From: Hordeum vulgare subsp. vulgare
Taxonomy: Eukaryota > Streptophyta > Magnoliopsida > Poales > Poaceae
Direction of reading: 5' to 3'
Length of the DNA stretch: 64,000 nucleotides
Assembly (NCBI RefSeq): GCF_904849725.1
Contig: NC_058521.1
Coordinates: forward strand, 432,716,676-432,780,675
In this document: positions 1 through 11,141 of the stretch, one piece after another
Layout of the letters: every line of letters starts with the position of its first letter
How positions within the stretch are numbered: the first letter of the stretch is position 1
The notes under the pieces: generated by a model
The model's database searches: none
The model's input: the letters and a program-made list of their open reading frames with translations, nothing else
Told to the model about the DNA's origin: nothing
Position numbers and translations under genes: made by a program

Positions 1-323
1 TGATTCACTCTTTCTACACCACTTGATTGAGGATGGAAAGCAGTGCTAAAAGATAAGTGTGTCCCCATGGCATTCTGAAAACTTTCCCAGAAGCGAGAAG
101 TAAAGATACTCCCACGGTCCGAGTTAATCTCCAGGGGAACACCATGAAGAGACACTATTCGAGAGATATATAACTCCGCTAGTTGGCTAGCTGTTATACT
201 CTCACGAACTTGAAGAAAATGAGCTACTTTGGAGAGACGGTCAATGACCACAAAGATAGCATGGTTTCCTTTCTTGGTCTTGGGAAATTCGGTAATGAAA
301 TCCATACTAACTTTATCCCATTT
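1..323 (-). pseudogene. Integrase catalytic core, partial (Tekay-type pol)
   Basis: On the minus strand this stretch is an open continuation of the pol frame just beyond a TAG stop at about 321-323. It reads as a retroviral-type integrase core: [10 protein letters not shown] holds the first catalytic Asp, [17 protein letters not shown] the second, and [11 protein letters not shown] the catalytic Glu region. The usual residue at the stop is Trp (PEWKWD in related elements), so the stop is explained by TGG to TAG. The protein continues past the left edge. Integrase inserts the cDNA into the genome, but this copy is separated from RT by the stop. Confidence 0.85.
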
Positions 324-2480
324 CTATTCAGGAATAGCTAAAGGTTGAAGGGTGCCAGCAGGCCATTGATGTTCTGCCTGAACTCGACGACAAACGTCGC
401 AGTTAGCAACGAACTCAACAATTTCTCTCTTCATCCTAGTCCACCAGAACCTCTGGCGTAGGTCATGATACATCTTAGTACTACCGGGATGAATGGTGAG
501 AGGAGAATCATGGGCCTCCTTAAGGATTAACTGCCTTAGATGTAAGTTCTTGGGAACCACTAGACGATTCTGGAAGAACACAACACCTTGATCATTCATG
601 GAAAATTCTTTAGCGTTTTCGCTAATAATATTCTCCTTGATCCGTGATATACCATTGTCACGCTTCTGGCCAGCTATAATTTGATCCTTAAGGGTAGGCT
701 TCGCCACCAGGGTAGAAAGGAATCCTTGAGGAACAATATGAAGATTCAACTTCCGAAATTCCTCATAGAGATGTGGTTGACCTTGTTGTAACATCAAGTT
801 GTTACAGTAAGATTTACGACTTAGTGCATCGGCCATGACATTGGCCTTCCCCGGGGTGTAAGTTATCCCTAAGTCGTAATCCGAGATCAACTCAACCCAC
901 CGTATTTGCCTGAGATTCAAATCCGGCTGGGTGAAGATATGTTTTAGACTTTGGTGATTAGTGAATATTTCACAACGATTACCCAGAAGGTAATGTCGCC
1001 AGGTTTTTAGTGCATGGACCACAGCTGCAAGCTCAAGATCATGTGTGGGATAATTATCCTCATGTGGATGCAACTGTCGAGATGCGTATGCAATCACATG
1101 ACGATCTTGCATGAGGATGCAACCTAATCCTTGTCGCGAGGCGTCGCAATAGATAACAAAGTCCTTAGAAAAATCTGGTGGTAGCAGCACACGTGCGGAA
1201 GTCAGGTGCCTTTTCAGTTCCTGAAAACTATGCTCACACTGTGGTGCCCACTCGAACTTTTTATCCTTCTTGAGGAGTTCAGTTAGAGGCTTTGCAACCT
1301 TGGATAAATTCTCGACAAAGCGGCGACAATAGCTCGCTAGACCAAGAAAACTCCTAACTTGCTTAACTGATTCAGGTTGAGTCCAATCAAGGACAACTTG
1401 AACTCTCTCGGGATTGACAGCAATAACCTTACCAGAGATTATGTCACCTAGATAGGTCACTTCTGGTAACCAAAATTCACATTTTGAGAACTTGGCATAA
1501 AGGCGATGCTCTCGAAGTTTCATCAATACCAGCCTTAGATGCTCGGCATGTTCTCGTTCGTTCTTCGAGTAGATGAGAATATCATCGAGGTAAACCACGA
1601 CGAATTTATCCAAATACTCCATGAAGATTGAGTTCATCAGACGAGAGAAGGTGGCTGGGGCATTGGTTAAACAGAAGGACATGACGGTGTACTCGTATTG
1701 GCCATAACGAGTAACAAAAGCCGTTTTTGGAATGTCCCCGTTCTTGATCTTGATTTGATGGTATCCCAACCTCAAATCCATTTTGGATAAGACTGAGGAT
1801 CCAGCGAGCTGATCGTACAGGTCGTTGATCCTGGGGAGCGGATACTTGTTCTTTATGGTGACCAGATTAACTGGTCGGTAATCTACAACCATCCGATCCG
1901 TTCCGTCTTTCTTCTTGACGAAGAGGACGGGGCAAACCCAAGGAGAAGTGCTAGGACGAATGAAACCTTTATTCAAGGCCTCATCTAGTTGCTTCTTAAG
2001 TTCGGCTAGCTCCAAGGGTGCCATCTTAAATGGTCTTCTGTCTATTGGAACAGTTCCCGGAACAAGATCTATCACGAACTCTACATCTCTGTCAGGTGGA
2101 ATTCCTGGCAGTTCCTCTGGAAAAACATCCATGAAGTCACGGACTACCGGAATGTCTTCAAGTTCCGGAAGAGGGTTGGCATTTAGGGAATAGAGTTGGC
2201 ATTTAGCAACTCGAGTAGAGACATTGACTATCTCACCCGAGGGATGGGTAAGCTGAACATTTCTAGTATGAGTACCAATCTTGGCATAATGAGCTGACAT
2301 CCAGTCCATATCCAACATGATATTAATATCCGAAGATTTCAGGGCTATCAATGAGGCTAGAAAAACTAGCCTGTCTACTAGAATGTCATTGCCATAGGTT
2401 ATCCTAGAGGTTTGCCACTTGCTACCAGGGGTTTGGACAACCAATGGAATTGGCATATCACAAAAAGACATGTTATGCAA
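324..2480 (-). pseudogene. Pol polyprotein: protease C-terminal half, RT, RNase H, integrase zinc finger
   Basis: This 718-codon open stretch has no natural start; it begins after an in-frame TAG at 2481-2483. Residues 1-70 are the second half of the aspartic protease. RT covers about 120-400: [32 protein letters not shown], and YLDD at 297-300, the polymerase Asp pair. RNase H covers about 438-555: [36 protein letters not shown]. The third RNase H motif normally reads TDH, so the Asp to Asn change near residue 508 removes an expected catalytic acid. The integrase HHCC finger follows ([11 protein letters not shown]...CDVC). Normally this is one polyprotein with gag. Strong RT similarity makes the class certain; activity is unlikely. 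Confidence 0.93.
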
Positions 2481-2879
2481 CTATGCATAACTTTCTGAAA
2501 TGAAGGAATGAGAAGACCCAGTGTCAAAGAGAACAGACGCTGGGTGATGATTAACAAGAAGCGTACCCAGTATGACGTCGGGATCCTCTGCAGCTTCTTC
2601 TGCTGAGACATAGTTCACATGGCCACGTGCAGGAGTTGGCTTCACATAATAAGCTTTGCCCGACTTGCCTTGCCCGACGGACTTACCGGGTTGCTTGGCA
2701 CCCACATTCTGAGGACACTCACGGGAATAGTGCCCTGGTTCTCCACACTTGTAGCATATCACTTGATTGGCACGTGGTGCAGCATTGCTAGCTGGACCAC
2801 CATAAGTTTTTGCTGGAGGGTTGGTCTGATTCGTCTGAGGCGCCACGTAGGATGGCCTCGGAGTATATCTTGGCGGCAC
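2481..2879 (-). pseudogene. Gag C-terminus (CCHC knuckle) and aspartic protease N-terminal half
   Basis: The frame contains one CCHC zinc knuckle, CYKCGEPGHYSRECPQ, which binds RNA during packaging. It is followed by the retropepsin active site LFDTGSSHSFIS, in which DTG supplies the catalytic Asp. The frame ends at TAG (2481-2483), inside the protease domain, and resumes in the same frame at 2480. The gag upstream is in another frame, shifted by two positions relative to this one, so a frameshift lies near 2880-2900. The gag-PR-RT order is that of a gypsy element. Confidence 0.88.
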
Positions 2880-3169
2880 AGAACTGTTCGGAACCCACAG
2901 CCTGCTTTTGGAAACGCGGAACCAGATGACGAGCCAAAGTCACGGGAGTGCTTCCTTGTGGCTTCAAAGTCGGTATGACCAGTCTCGGCACTGATCGCCT
3001 TGTTGACTAGGGCTTGGAAGCTTGCACACTCGTGGAGGCGCAGATCACGACGAAGCTCAGGGCTCAGAACCTTATGGAATCTTGCTTGCTTCTTGGCATC
3101 AGTAGAAACCTCCTCTGTTGCATAGCGGGCGAGGTTACCAAACTCGCGGCTATAGGCATCCACGGTCAA
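2759..3169 (-). pseudogene. Gag, middle part (Retrotrans_gag-like)
   Basis: The informative part is about 2900-3169, reading TVDAYSREFGNLARYATEEV followed by a helical stretch with LSPELRRDLRLHECASFQALV. This is typical of the capsid-like region of Tekay-type gag. It directly continues the gag N-terminal piece: the two are in the same frame and separated only by TAG at 3176-3178, where related elements read FTQGKLTVDAY, so CAG has become TAG. Below about 2890 this frame is a shadow and the true coding frame shifts to the knuckle/protease frame. Confidence 0.82.
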
Positions 3170-3175
3170 CTTGCC

Positions 3176-3697
3176 CTAGGTGAAAGCACATAACTCCTCT
3201 CTCTTTCTGTCCATCAGGCCCTCTGGAATATGGTGCAGACGGAAGGCTGCACTGAAGTCTGCCCACATGGCTGTTGGTTCAGCAGGACGCATAGCTTCAA
3301 AGTTCTCCCACCACAGATTGGCGGGTCCTTCCAGAAAGTACGCCGCGAAGGTCACCTTGTCCGCCTCAGCAACATTCGTAGAGCGAATCTTACGTGAGAT
3401 GCTGCACAGCCAGTCATCACCGTCGAGGGGATCGATGGAGTGATGGAACTTTGGAGGATTCAGCTTCACAAAGTCGTTGAGGGACATTGCAGCATTCCTA
3501 GGCTGACGAGCCGTATTATGCTCAATACGCTCTAATAGTCGGTTGGTCTCCCTTTTGTTCCTCTCTGCCTCAAGCATAACTTCCGCCAGAGAGGGCGGGT
3601 GAGGCAGGTCTTCCTGTGACGCTTGACTACCCTCGCCTTGCTCATGAGCAGGGGCACAGTTCAACCTGGTGAACACCATCCTGACAAACAAACTCAC
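3176..3697 (-). pseudogene. Gag, N-terminal part
   Basis: This piece reads from about 3697 through a region rich in charged residues (LAEVMLEAERNKRETNRLLERIEHN) and then the gag core: FVKLNPPKFHHSIDPLDGDDWL, FAAYFLEGPANLWWENF and MWADFSAAFRLHHIPEG. These motifs mark the Retrotrans_gag domain of gypsy elements. It stops at TAG (3176-3178) exactly where related proteins have Gln. Gag forms the particle that encloses the element RNA. Confidence 0.85.
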
Positions 3698-4022
3698 AAC
3701 TTAGACCAATATCATTTCAATACTAGCTATGGATTAAGAATGCACTGAACACATGGAATGCGGAAATGAATATCCGAACAACATGGCAACAAGCAACTGC
3801 TATATATACACCATGGTTCATACACGCCCTTACATAGTTCAGTACAACTTTAACCGAAGAGCAAACTACTGAAATTATGAAACTACTTATCAGAGGCTTA
3901 CAAGCTTCCTATACATTATTTATCTAGGCCTTCGGGATTCATTTCACGTCACAAGCATACTTCACAAGTCACACAGGACTGTGAATGTACGACTACTATC
4001 ATACTATCCTTCCACTCACAGC
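3698..4022 (-). other. Spacer between extra ORF and gag
   Basis: About 325 bp separate the end of the extra ORF from the first clear gag codons. I see no coding motif here. It may act as the gag leader of the element. Confidence 0.5.
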
Positions 4023-4797
4023 TCAGGCATCCGCATAGAACATCTCATAAAGATTACCTCCATGGCCTGGAAGCTCAACCTGCGGATCAGGAAACACTCT
4101 GGCCTGAGATCCCTCGGATCCATAAGGACACGGATGTGGCCTTGGTCCCCTGACTGGTGGTAGTAGGGGTCCCCGAAGAGGGGTGACTCCTCCTATAGCT
4201 GGCCAGTCAACGTGGGCCGGAAGATTGGTCCTAACAGGGTTCAGCATCTCCATATCTCCATACCCTGTCTGGACTACCGGTGCCAGCTGCGTCAAAGCCG
4301 TCCACGGACGGGCACGTGTGGCATAAAGCTCCATGCGGAGAGCACGAGCATCCCTGTCTCTGTTCTCTAGCATCTCAGCAGTGAACTGCAGTAGCGGATC
4401 CTCCATAGAGGAATCAAAATAGACTCCGCTGAGGTATCCCTCTTCACCAGGCTGAGAGGCAGGAACATAGCAGAACTCTGAATTCTGCAGCAGTGCATGT
4501 CTCGCTCTCATAATGGTCAGCATTGAATAGGCAGCATCTTGTACTGCCATGTCAATAGTGACTCCCAACCCATAGGACCAATGGATTGGCTCCTCAGCTC
4601 CAGGGTAAGTCTGGAAATACCCTAACAGTGCAGATATACTGGCTCTGGTTGAAGTCTCAGTACTGTTCCTCCACTATGTACTCGGGGTACCAGCGGTAAC
4701 CGCACACCGACATCACCCTGACCAGCATGGCCGTATGACCCGGCACATCAATGCACCTGGTTAGACGGACCACCTGACGAGAAGGACGGCCAGGCAT
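4023..4797 (-). pseudogene. Extra ORF upstream of gag, unknown function
   Basis: A coding region lies between the primer site and gag. It starts at ATG 4797-4795 (MPGRPSRQVVRLTRCID...), has an in-frame TGA after VEEQY, then a one-base shift near 4615, and continues as a long open frame (YPGAEEPIHWSYGLGVTIDM...) to TGA at 4025-4023. The original length would be about 258 residues. It shows no gag, protease or pol motif; the N-terminus is basic and the C-terminus is rich in proline and arginine. Ordinary Tekay elements are usually described with gag-pol only, so this is an additional ORF. I recall similar sequences in other wheat elements but cannot name a family. Function is unknown. Confidence 0.6.
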
Positions 4798-5214
4798 CTG
4801 AAAATAGAGAGTAATGCAAAAGCATTAGAGCTCTGAATGCAAAATTGGGCAGCATAACGGCTGTAAATGCTCAAAAACAAATTTTGAGACAACCCAAAAA
4901 TAGAATAGCATAACCACTCAACTATCAAGTTCAATTCTCCGATCATCAAACTTACTTCCTTTATCATAAAAGAAACCCAATATAACTCTCGACCCGTAGT
5001 CTTATAATCTACGGATCAGAAACACGAGCCTAGAAGAAGATGAGTAACCTAGTCCTTAATTCCCGCAGAAAAGACGAGGATGACCAGAATAGAATACTTG
5101 AGAAGAGAACAAGAGTCTTACGTTACCTTCCACAAACAATTCCCTTATATATAACTAAAGCAATTCTAGACTCAACTTCGACCAGTTTGGCTTAGTAGTC
5201 CTACAGTCAGTCAG

Positions 5215-5228
5215 GCTTTGATACCAAC
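5215..5228 (-). promoter_or_regulatory. Primer binding site, initiator tRNA-Met type
   Basis: Read on the minus strand the site is GTTGGTATCAAAGC, which matches the usual TGGTATCAGAGC complement of the initiator tRNA-Met 3' end with one mismatch. It lies two bases inside the LTR end at 5231, the standard place for minus-strand cDNA priming. Confidence 0.85.
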
Positions 5229-5230
5229 GC

Positions 5231-8200
5231 TGTCGGGACCGCGATCCTAAGCCATAGGAATCCAGCCTGTAACACATCGCATCTCTTTGCGGTCTCACGC
5301 ACGGTTAATCCCACGGCTACAGCCTTACCTTAGTCGGGACCGTTTGCGCCTTTTGACTCACGTATGCAATTGTGTCGCTAGCAATCCAATGACAGAGAAC
5401 CCGGATCGACATGTCTAGTCATAAACCAAAGTGGCAGTTCTGCACAAGGACAGGCATACATGACCCGGCAAAGCAGGTGTCGGTCACCAGTGAATGTAGA
5501 CGAGTCGTAGCAAGCTACAAGGACTCCATTACATCGCGTGACATTTCCCCAAAGGGGACGGACACAGCAGCTAAGGAGGACACATGCCGGTCAACCAATG
5601 TGTCCAGAGCAGTAGCGAGCTACCATGGCTCGTTGGATCACAAAGGGGCATTTCCCTGTAAAGAATACTACTAAAGTCTACGGCTAGGTAATCGAACCCC
5701 ATACATATCAAGCATGACACACGTACGCATGACATACCGATATGTATAGATACATCGATGGCATCACAACATAACCATAAACATACAAGCTTTATTTAAG
5801 AGGCTCGGAAGAGCCACACACATAATATTACACAGTAAGGATCTCACGACCCATCATAGCGGTCATTCAGTTACAAGCCAGCGGAAGTATTTAAACTGTG
5901 TGAGTACAGACAGGTGAAACTAGGAGGCACATGGCCTGACTATACTACAGACCCAACCTAGGGCCAGATCGTAGCTGGGACACCAGCTACTCGTCGTCGT
6001 CGATGTCTAGGAAGAACCCTCCATTAGGGTCATTAACAACCTCTGCAACAATGATCAAGCAAACATGAGTACGGAGGTACCTAGCAAGACTTTAGGATAA
6101 CTATCTACTCATGCAATGTATCAATAAGGAATTGTGGGGTTTCATGCGGAAAGCCAGCATTTGACTCGTGGCTAGACAACTTGCATTTTATAACAATTTT
6201 TGACAACTTGATTCCTCGCACACGAGTCCACTATAACCACAACAATACTCTATCGTGGAATCATTCCGTCTCCATACGGAAATGCCGTCCACGACATTCA
6301 CGCTTATCTTGACAATTTTATGAGTAGCCATTGAAGTTATCTATGAACAACATATGTCTCCAAGTAGTCCATATCCGCGGACGCGGCTATTTGAATAGAT
6401 CATAACCCTACAGGGGTGTACTTCTTCACACATGCTCTCACCACTTATCGCCATGTGCACGTCATGCACCTCGGCAACCTTCAAGCGGAAGCCCAGCGAG
6501 GGAGTCGGCCACGACCGTTAACCTCGCTGATACTTAGTCCAGGTCTATCGCCTATCTGAGGGTAACCCGCACGGAAGTCCGGCCGAGGTTTCCGCCACGG
6601 CACCAAACGATGTGCGCAGGGTTCCCAAGCCCACCATCCGGGTGCCACTTGGTACACCGTGGCACTGCCTACCGCATCACAGCCCACCTCTCAGGTCAGC
6701 GCTATGCACGGCCTCCAGCATGACTATAAACACCAGAAACTACTTGCAACTCCTGGACCGAGTACTAAGCGATTAATAAGTCGAGCGGGGTCATATTTTA
6801 GGGCCTAGCATCTGGTAGTATCTCATCTTGGATTACATACACAGAACTCAGTCCCTAAGGACGGTTCCAATGAAACAACCAGCCATGTACTCCTACATAG
6901 CCTTTCACTGGTACCTTTACCAAATCAGGTTCAACACACAACCTTTACTTACTGAACACATTCTCACAATTCTGTTCATCTCCCAGATGACAGACCATAC
7001 ACAACTCTAAGCATAACATGCATAGCAGGATAAGGCACATCATGGCTCAAGCAACTACCAGGAATGCTAGGTTGCAAGGTTCAGCTATTTACTGTGACAA
7101 GGAGAGGTCATGCAAAGGAGGTGGGTTCAACTAACGTGGCAAAAGCATTTGAAGCATTTGATCCTAATGCAATAAGTAAGTGCAGGAGGGATAACATGGG
7201 ATTTATCGGGATGATCAAAATGGTTGCTTGCCTTGTTGCTCAGAGGAGGGACAATATCCGTGAGTCGGATATTCGGTGGAATCCGGAGGAGCGGAGCCTA
7301 CCGAAAGGAATGGCAACAATCAATAACAAACATATGCAACAAGATGATGCATGAACATGGCATGAGGATGCAAGGTGGCATACTATTATAGCTAACATTT
7401 TATTAGGTTTGAAGTTGATTTGAATTAAACTCAAATATCACTTCAAACGAGGTATTCTCGAATACCATTTTAACTGATTCGAGCTGATGCTCAGATCTAC
7501 TTGCAATTTTACATGCATGGAAATGACATGTTAAGTTGCTGGTTTGTGATTGAACAATGTTTGTCCATATCATTTGAATTGGAATTCAAATGATTTCCAA
7601 ATTCCATCTCCAAAGTATTTATGAAATTTAACTTATTCATTATTCTATATGTTTGGGTCCAGTTACATTTTCAAACATGTTTGAAAATGACATATTCAGA
7701 TTCCTTGGATTTTTCTAATACTTTTTCATATATAAATTATTTTCATTGGAGTTACAGATTAATTTCTATGATTTTTAGAAGTTTTGGCATTTTTCTGGAA
7801 TTCTTTTAAATCAGGAATTCACTTATTGCGTCATAACTACATCATCATGGAGTCTGCAAGTCAACTGACCTGATCAGGTCAAACCTGACAGGGGGACCCA
7901 CTGGTCAGCGTCTCAGGAGCTAATCCCGCACTGACCAGCCCCTAAGTGGGTTTGACTTGGCCTGGGGCCCACTGTCAGCGAGTGCTTAGCGGTAAAACAC
8001 CAGGGTTAGGTCGGCCACGTCATCCCCCGCCGGAGACTGACCGGTGGCGACCAGATCCGCGGCGGAACTTCGCCGGAGACGTGCTAGCTCGTGCTGTGGT
8101 GCTCGGAAACGGTTGTCGAGAGCACTGGGATGATCCCCAGGCTCGCCCTCATCCAGCACTGGCCTCAGGGAGGGCTATGGGTGGCTAGAGCAAGCCGGCG

Positions 8201-9245
8201 ACGAGCCGAGGGGGCTGCCGGAGCTCGGGTTCGTTGGTCCAGTGAGTAGGGGGCATGAATCCGAGGAGAAGAAGAGGGGAAATGATCGCAGGCTCACGAT
8301 GGAGGTGAAGCTAGGCTCAGACTGCTCGGGGAGGGGCTGTAGCCGGCGATCCACCGTCGATTTGCCGGCGGCCGAAGGTTGAAGACGATGGCGCTGGGGC
8401 GTTGCAGGGCTCGGGGAAGCTTCGGCCTTTGCAGGGAGAACCAGCTCGTCGAGGCGGAGCTACTGGTACACTCGGAAGGTTGTTCCAGCGGCTAGGGACA
8501 CGGCAGCTCGAGCTCGAGCTCTGGGCAATGGCGGCAGGAGGCGGGAGGAGAGAACCCGAGAGGAGGGGGAAATGGAGCACGGGAACGGATAGAGACGAGC
8601 TCGGGGAGGATAACCATGCTGTCGCGCTGTCCTGGGGGGCACCGGAGGTCGCCACGGCGAAGCAGGAGGTGGAGGAGCCGCCGTGGTCGATCTCTCCTCT
8701 GCCAGAAGGCAGAGGAAAAAGACGACCCTGCCCCTGATGGGCTGGGCCTCCTCAGGCGACAGGTAGGGTTTTCTCCCCCTTTCTTTCTATTTTGTTTATG
8801 TTTTATTTATTGACATTGCTTTCCATTTATTTTGGCTTTACAAGCAAACTATAAATAGTTTGAAAATGCTGGGGTGTTAGTTGGAATATTTCCAATCACC
8901 CATAAAGTTTTCAGCATTTTTGGAAACTATATATTTTTGAATTCAAATTTAAAACTTGAAACGAGTAGTCTTTTGCATTTATTGAAAATGCCAAATGTAT
9001 TAATAAAATGGTTTTCTTCATTGCTTATTTGTTTTCAGGAATTATCAGAAAAGTTGAACTTTTCTTGAGGCCATTTTGGGTTCATTGATTTGAATAAGTT
9101 TATAATTCCTTTGAATTTGAGAAGTGGCTAGGGTTTTTGAGTTTTCCTTCACCACTTGCTTTGTTCTTGTTGAAATTTTCTTAGATGCAATGCAAAGAAG
9201 ATATGAGCACAATGCTAACTTGATTAGGGTTTCAGGGATGTGACA
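5231..9245 (-). repeat. 5' LTR of the Tekay-type element, 4015 bp
   Basis: On the plus strand the LTR begins TGTCGGGACC right next to the primer site and ends GGGATGTGACA, so its termini are TGTC...GACA as expected for an LTR. Length is about 4 kb, very long for plant LTRs but typical of this grass group. The promoter and leader probably lie in the GC-rich part at about 7950-8760. Its open frames are short and overlap on both strands, so I treat them as non-coding. The other LTR is outside the window, so insertion age cannot be estimated here. Confidence 0.85.
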
Positions 9246-10317
9246 CCTATTCGAGAGATATACCACATCATCATAATTTGTTAGAATATTCTACGTCCTT
9301 CACTTATATCTTTTGAGCTTAGCAGTTGCTCTAGTACTTAACTTATATCTTTTTTATCATGGTGGAATGGAGATTTTATAGAAATATTATGGTATCATTC
9401 TTCATTTATATTTATTTGAGAGCCAGACAAATAGTGATAGAAAGTCTCATGGGTCATAATACTAGATCAAAAATAATGAGTATCCAATGAATAGTGATAA
9501 AAATCATCATGTAGCACATATAGAGAAGTTGTGGGTTAATGATATTGATGTGGTGATTTGAAAAAAGGTGTGAGTGCATTATTAGTAATTCAGATAGGTG
9601 TTGATATTAAGAGATGTTAAACTTCTTGTTCATCTAAAAAAATTAAAAAGTCATGGTGATGATGTGTGAGCATTTCCATTCCTCGTTGAAATCCTTCTGT
9701 TGTTTTGAGTCGGGGTCCTACGATGGTTAATTCCTACCAACCCTCCCCCTCGGGGCATGCGAGCAGTACTTTCATTTTTGATAAAACTAATAAAACTTTG
9801 CAATATGTATATGAGTTTTTCATGACTAATTTGACACCATGGACATACACACTCTCACCTCCTCCTTTTTGCTAGCCTCTTCGGTACCGTGGATTGCCCG
9901 ATCGCACCTTGAGGATCGGTGCAAATTTCGTCGGTGCATCCAAACCCCGTGACATGACATGCTCTGTTGCACATAAAACATTTTTATATCCTCATCAAAA
10001 CAGCCACCATATCTACCTATCATGGCATTTCCATAGCCATTGCAAGATATATTGTCATGCAAATGCCATCATCACTTCACATGAGTAGTTCGTTCATCAT
10101 CAAAATGCTTTGCATGATAATATAGAGATGACATGGGATTTGTGGCAAAGCCACCGTTCATCTGATTTTTTATACATGCCACGCTAGATCTTTGTGCATC
10201 CTGGTACACTGCTAGAGGCATTCATTCATAGTCATATAGTCCTATCAATTTTCATATTGAGTTGTAAGTAAAAAAAGTGTGATGATCATCATTATTAGAG
10301 CATTATCCTAGTGAGTA

Positions 10318-10386
10318 AGTAAAAATGGGGGAGACCAAATGAGCCCACCATAAGAAATAAAAAATGAGGGAAAAAGAGAGAAGGGA
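10318..10386 (+). repeat. Purine-rich tract in Athila-like 3' internal region
   Basis: A strongly purine-biased stretch ending in GAGAGAAGGGAC. Comparable tracts occupy the same relative place in the copies at 20530-20690 and 63425-63535. The shared ending shows these are homologous positions and not chance low complexity. Confidence 0.7.
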
Positions 10387-11120
10387 CTTTCCTACTATCC
10401 TTTACCGCACTTGTGCCTCAAAGTGGCACCTTGTTTTTCATATATAGAGTCTCATGTTTTATCATTCATATGCTAGTGGGAATAACTTTTTTATAAACCT
10501 GGCTTGTATATTCCAATGACAGGTTTCCTCAAATGCTCGAGGTCTTAATGAGCAAGCAAATTGGATGCACACCCCACTTAGCTTGAGTGGAGCTTTCATA
10601 CACTTATAGCTCTTGTGCACCATTTGCATGGCAATCCCTACTCCTCGCATTGATATCTCTGGACGGGCAGCTCCATAGCTCATTGGTACGCCTAGTTGAT
10701 GTGAGACTATCTTCTCCACTTTTATCCCTATGAAACCTACCACCATATTATATTCCACCTTTATACCATGTACAATGGTTCACATTCATGTATTGTGTCA
10801 AGAATAAAAAGTTGATGTATATTGAAGAAATGGTCCAATTGCTTGACTTGAACACTGTGGTGCCTGACATTTGTATTAATGTGGTGAAGATCGAGCCATG
10901 CCTTGCTAATATAATAAAGATGGATGGGGGGCAAAACAATCTTTGAGAATCATACACTTTGAAAGATTAATAATTTGCTGCTTATACATATTAGTATTGC
11001 TATATGTTAATGTTTGTTAATTCATCATTTCTCAATGAGCATACATGCATAAGGTTACATCATGGATAGCATGTCACATCAAAAATTCTATTTTTATCAT
11101 TTAGCTACTCGAGGACGAGC

Positions 11121-11141
11121 AGGAATTAAGCTTGGGGATGC
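11121..11141 (+). promoter_or_regulatory. Polypurine tract of the Athila-like element
   Basis: The segment GGAATTAAGCTTGGGGATGC lies immediately before the 3' LTR, the position where plus-strand cDNA synthesis is primed. The preceding CTACTCGAGGACGAGC block is shared with the copy ending at 21485. Confidence 0.7.

Larger units (their letters stand above)
1..9245 (-). mobile_element. Tekay-type Ty3/gypsy LTR retrotransposon, 5' part
   Basis: This is a chromovirus-like gypsy element read right to left: LTR (9245 to 5231), primer site, an extra ORF, gag, protease, RT, RNase H, integrase zinc finger, then the integrase core running off the left edge. The remaining integrase and the 3' LTR lie outside the window. 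The element is probably inactive. The gag-pol frame contains three TAG stops and at least one frameshift, and one RNase H catalytic position is altered. At 9245/9246 it abuts the 3' region of an Athila-like element, so it was probably inserted into that element. The Tekay assignment comes from the pol sequence style, the tRNA-Met-type primer site and the very long LTR; a phylogeny would be needed to fix the clade. Confidence 0.88.

Noticed and set aside
2481..3178. Programmed amber readthrough between gag and pol
   Set aside because: The stops lie inside gag, inside the protease and before integrase, not at a single gag-pol border, and a frameshift is also present; mutational decay explains them better.
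8317..8813. Overlapping frames in the first long LTR
   Set aside because: They sit in the GC-rich leader part of an LTR, overlap in several frames and share no motif with known proteins.
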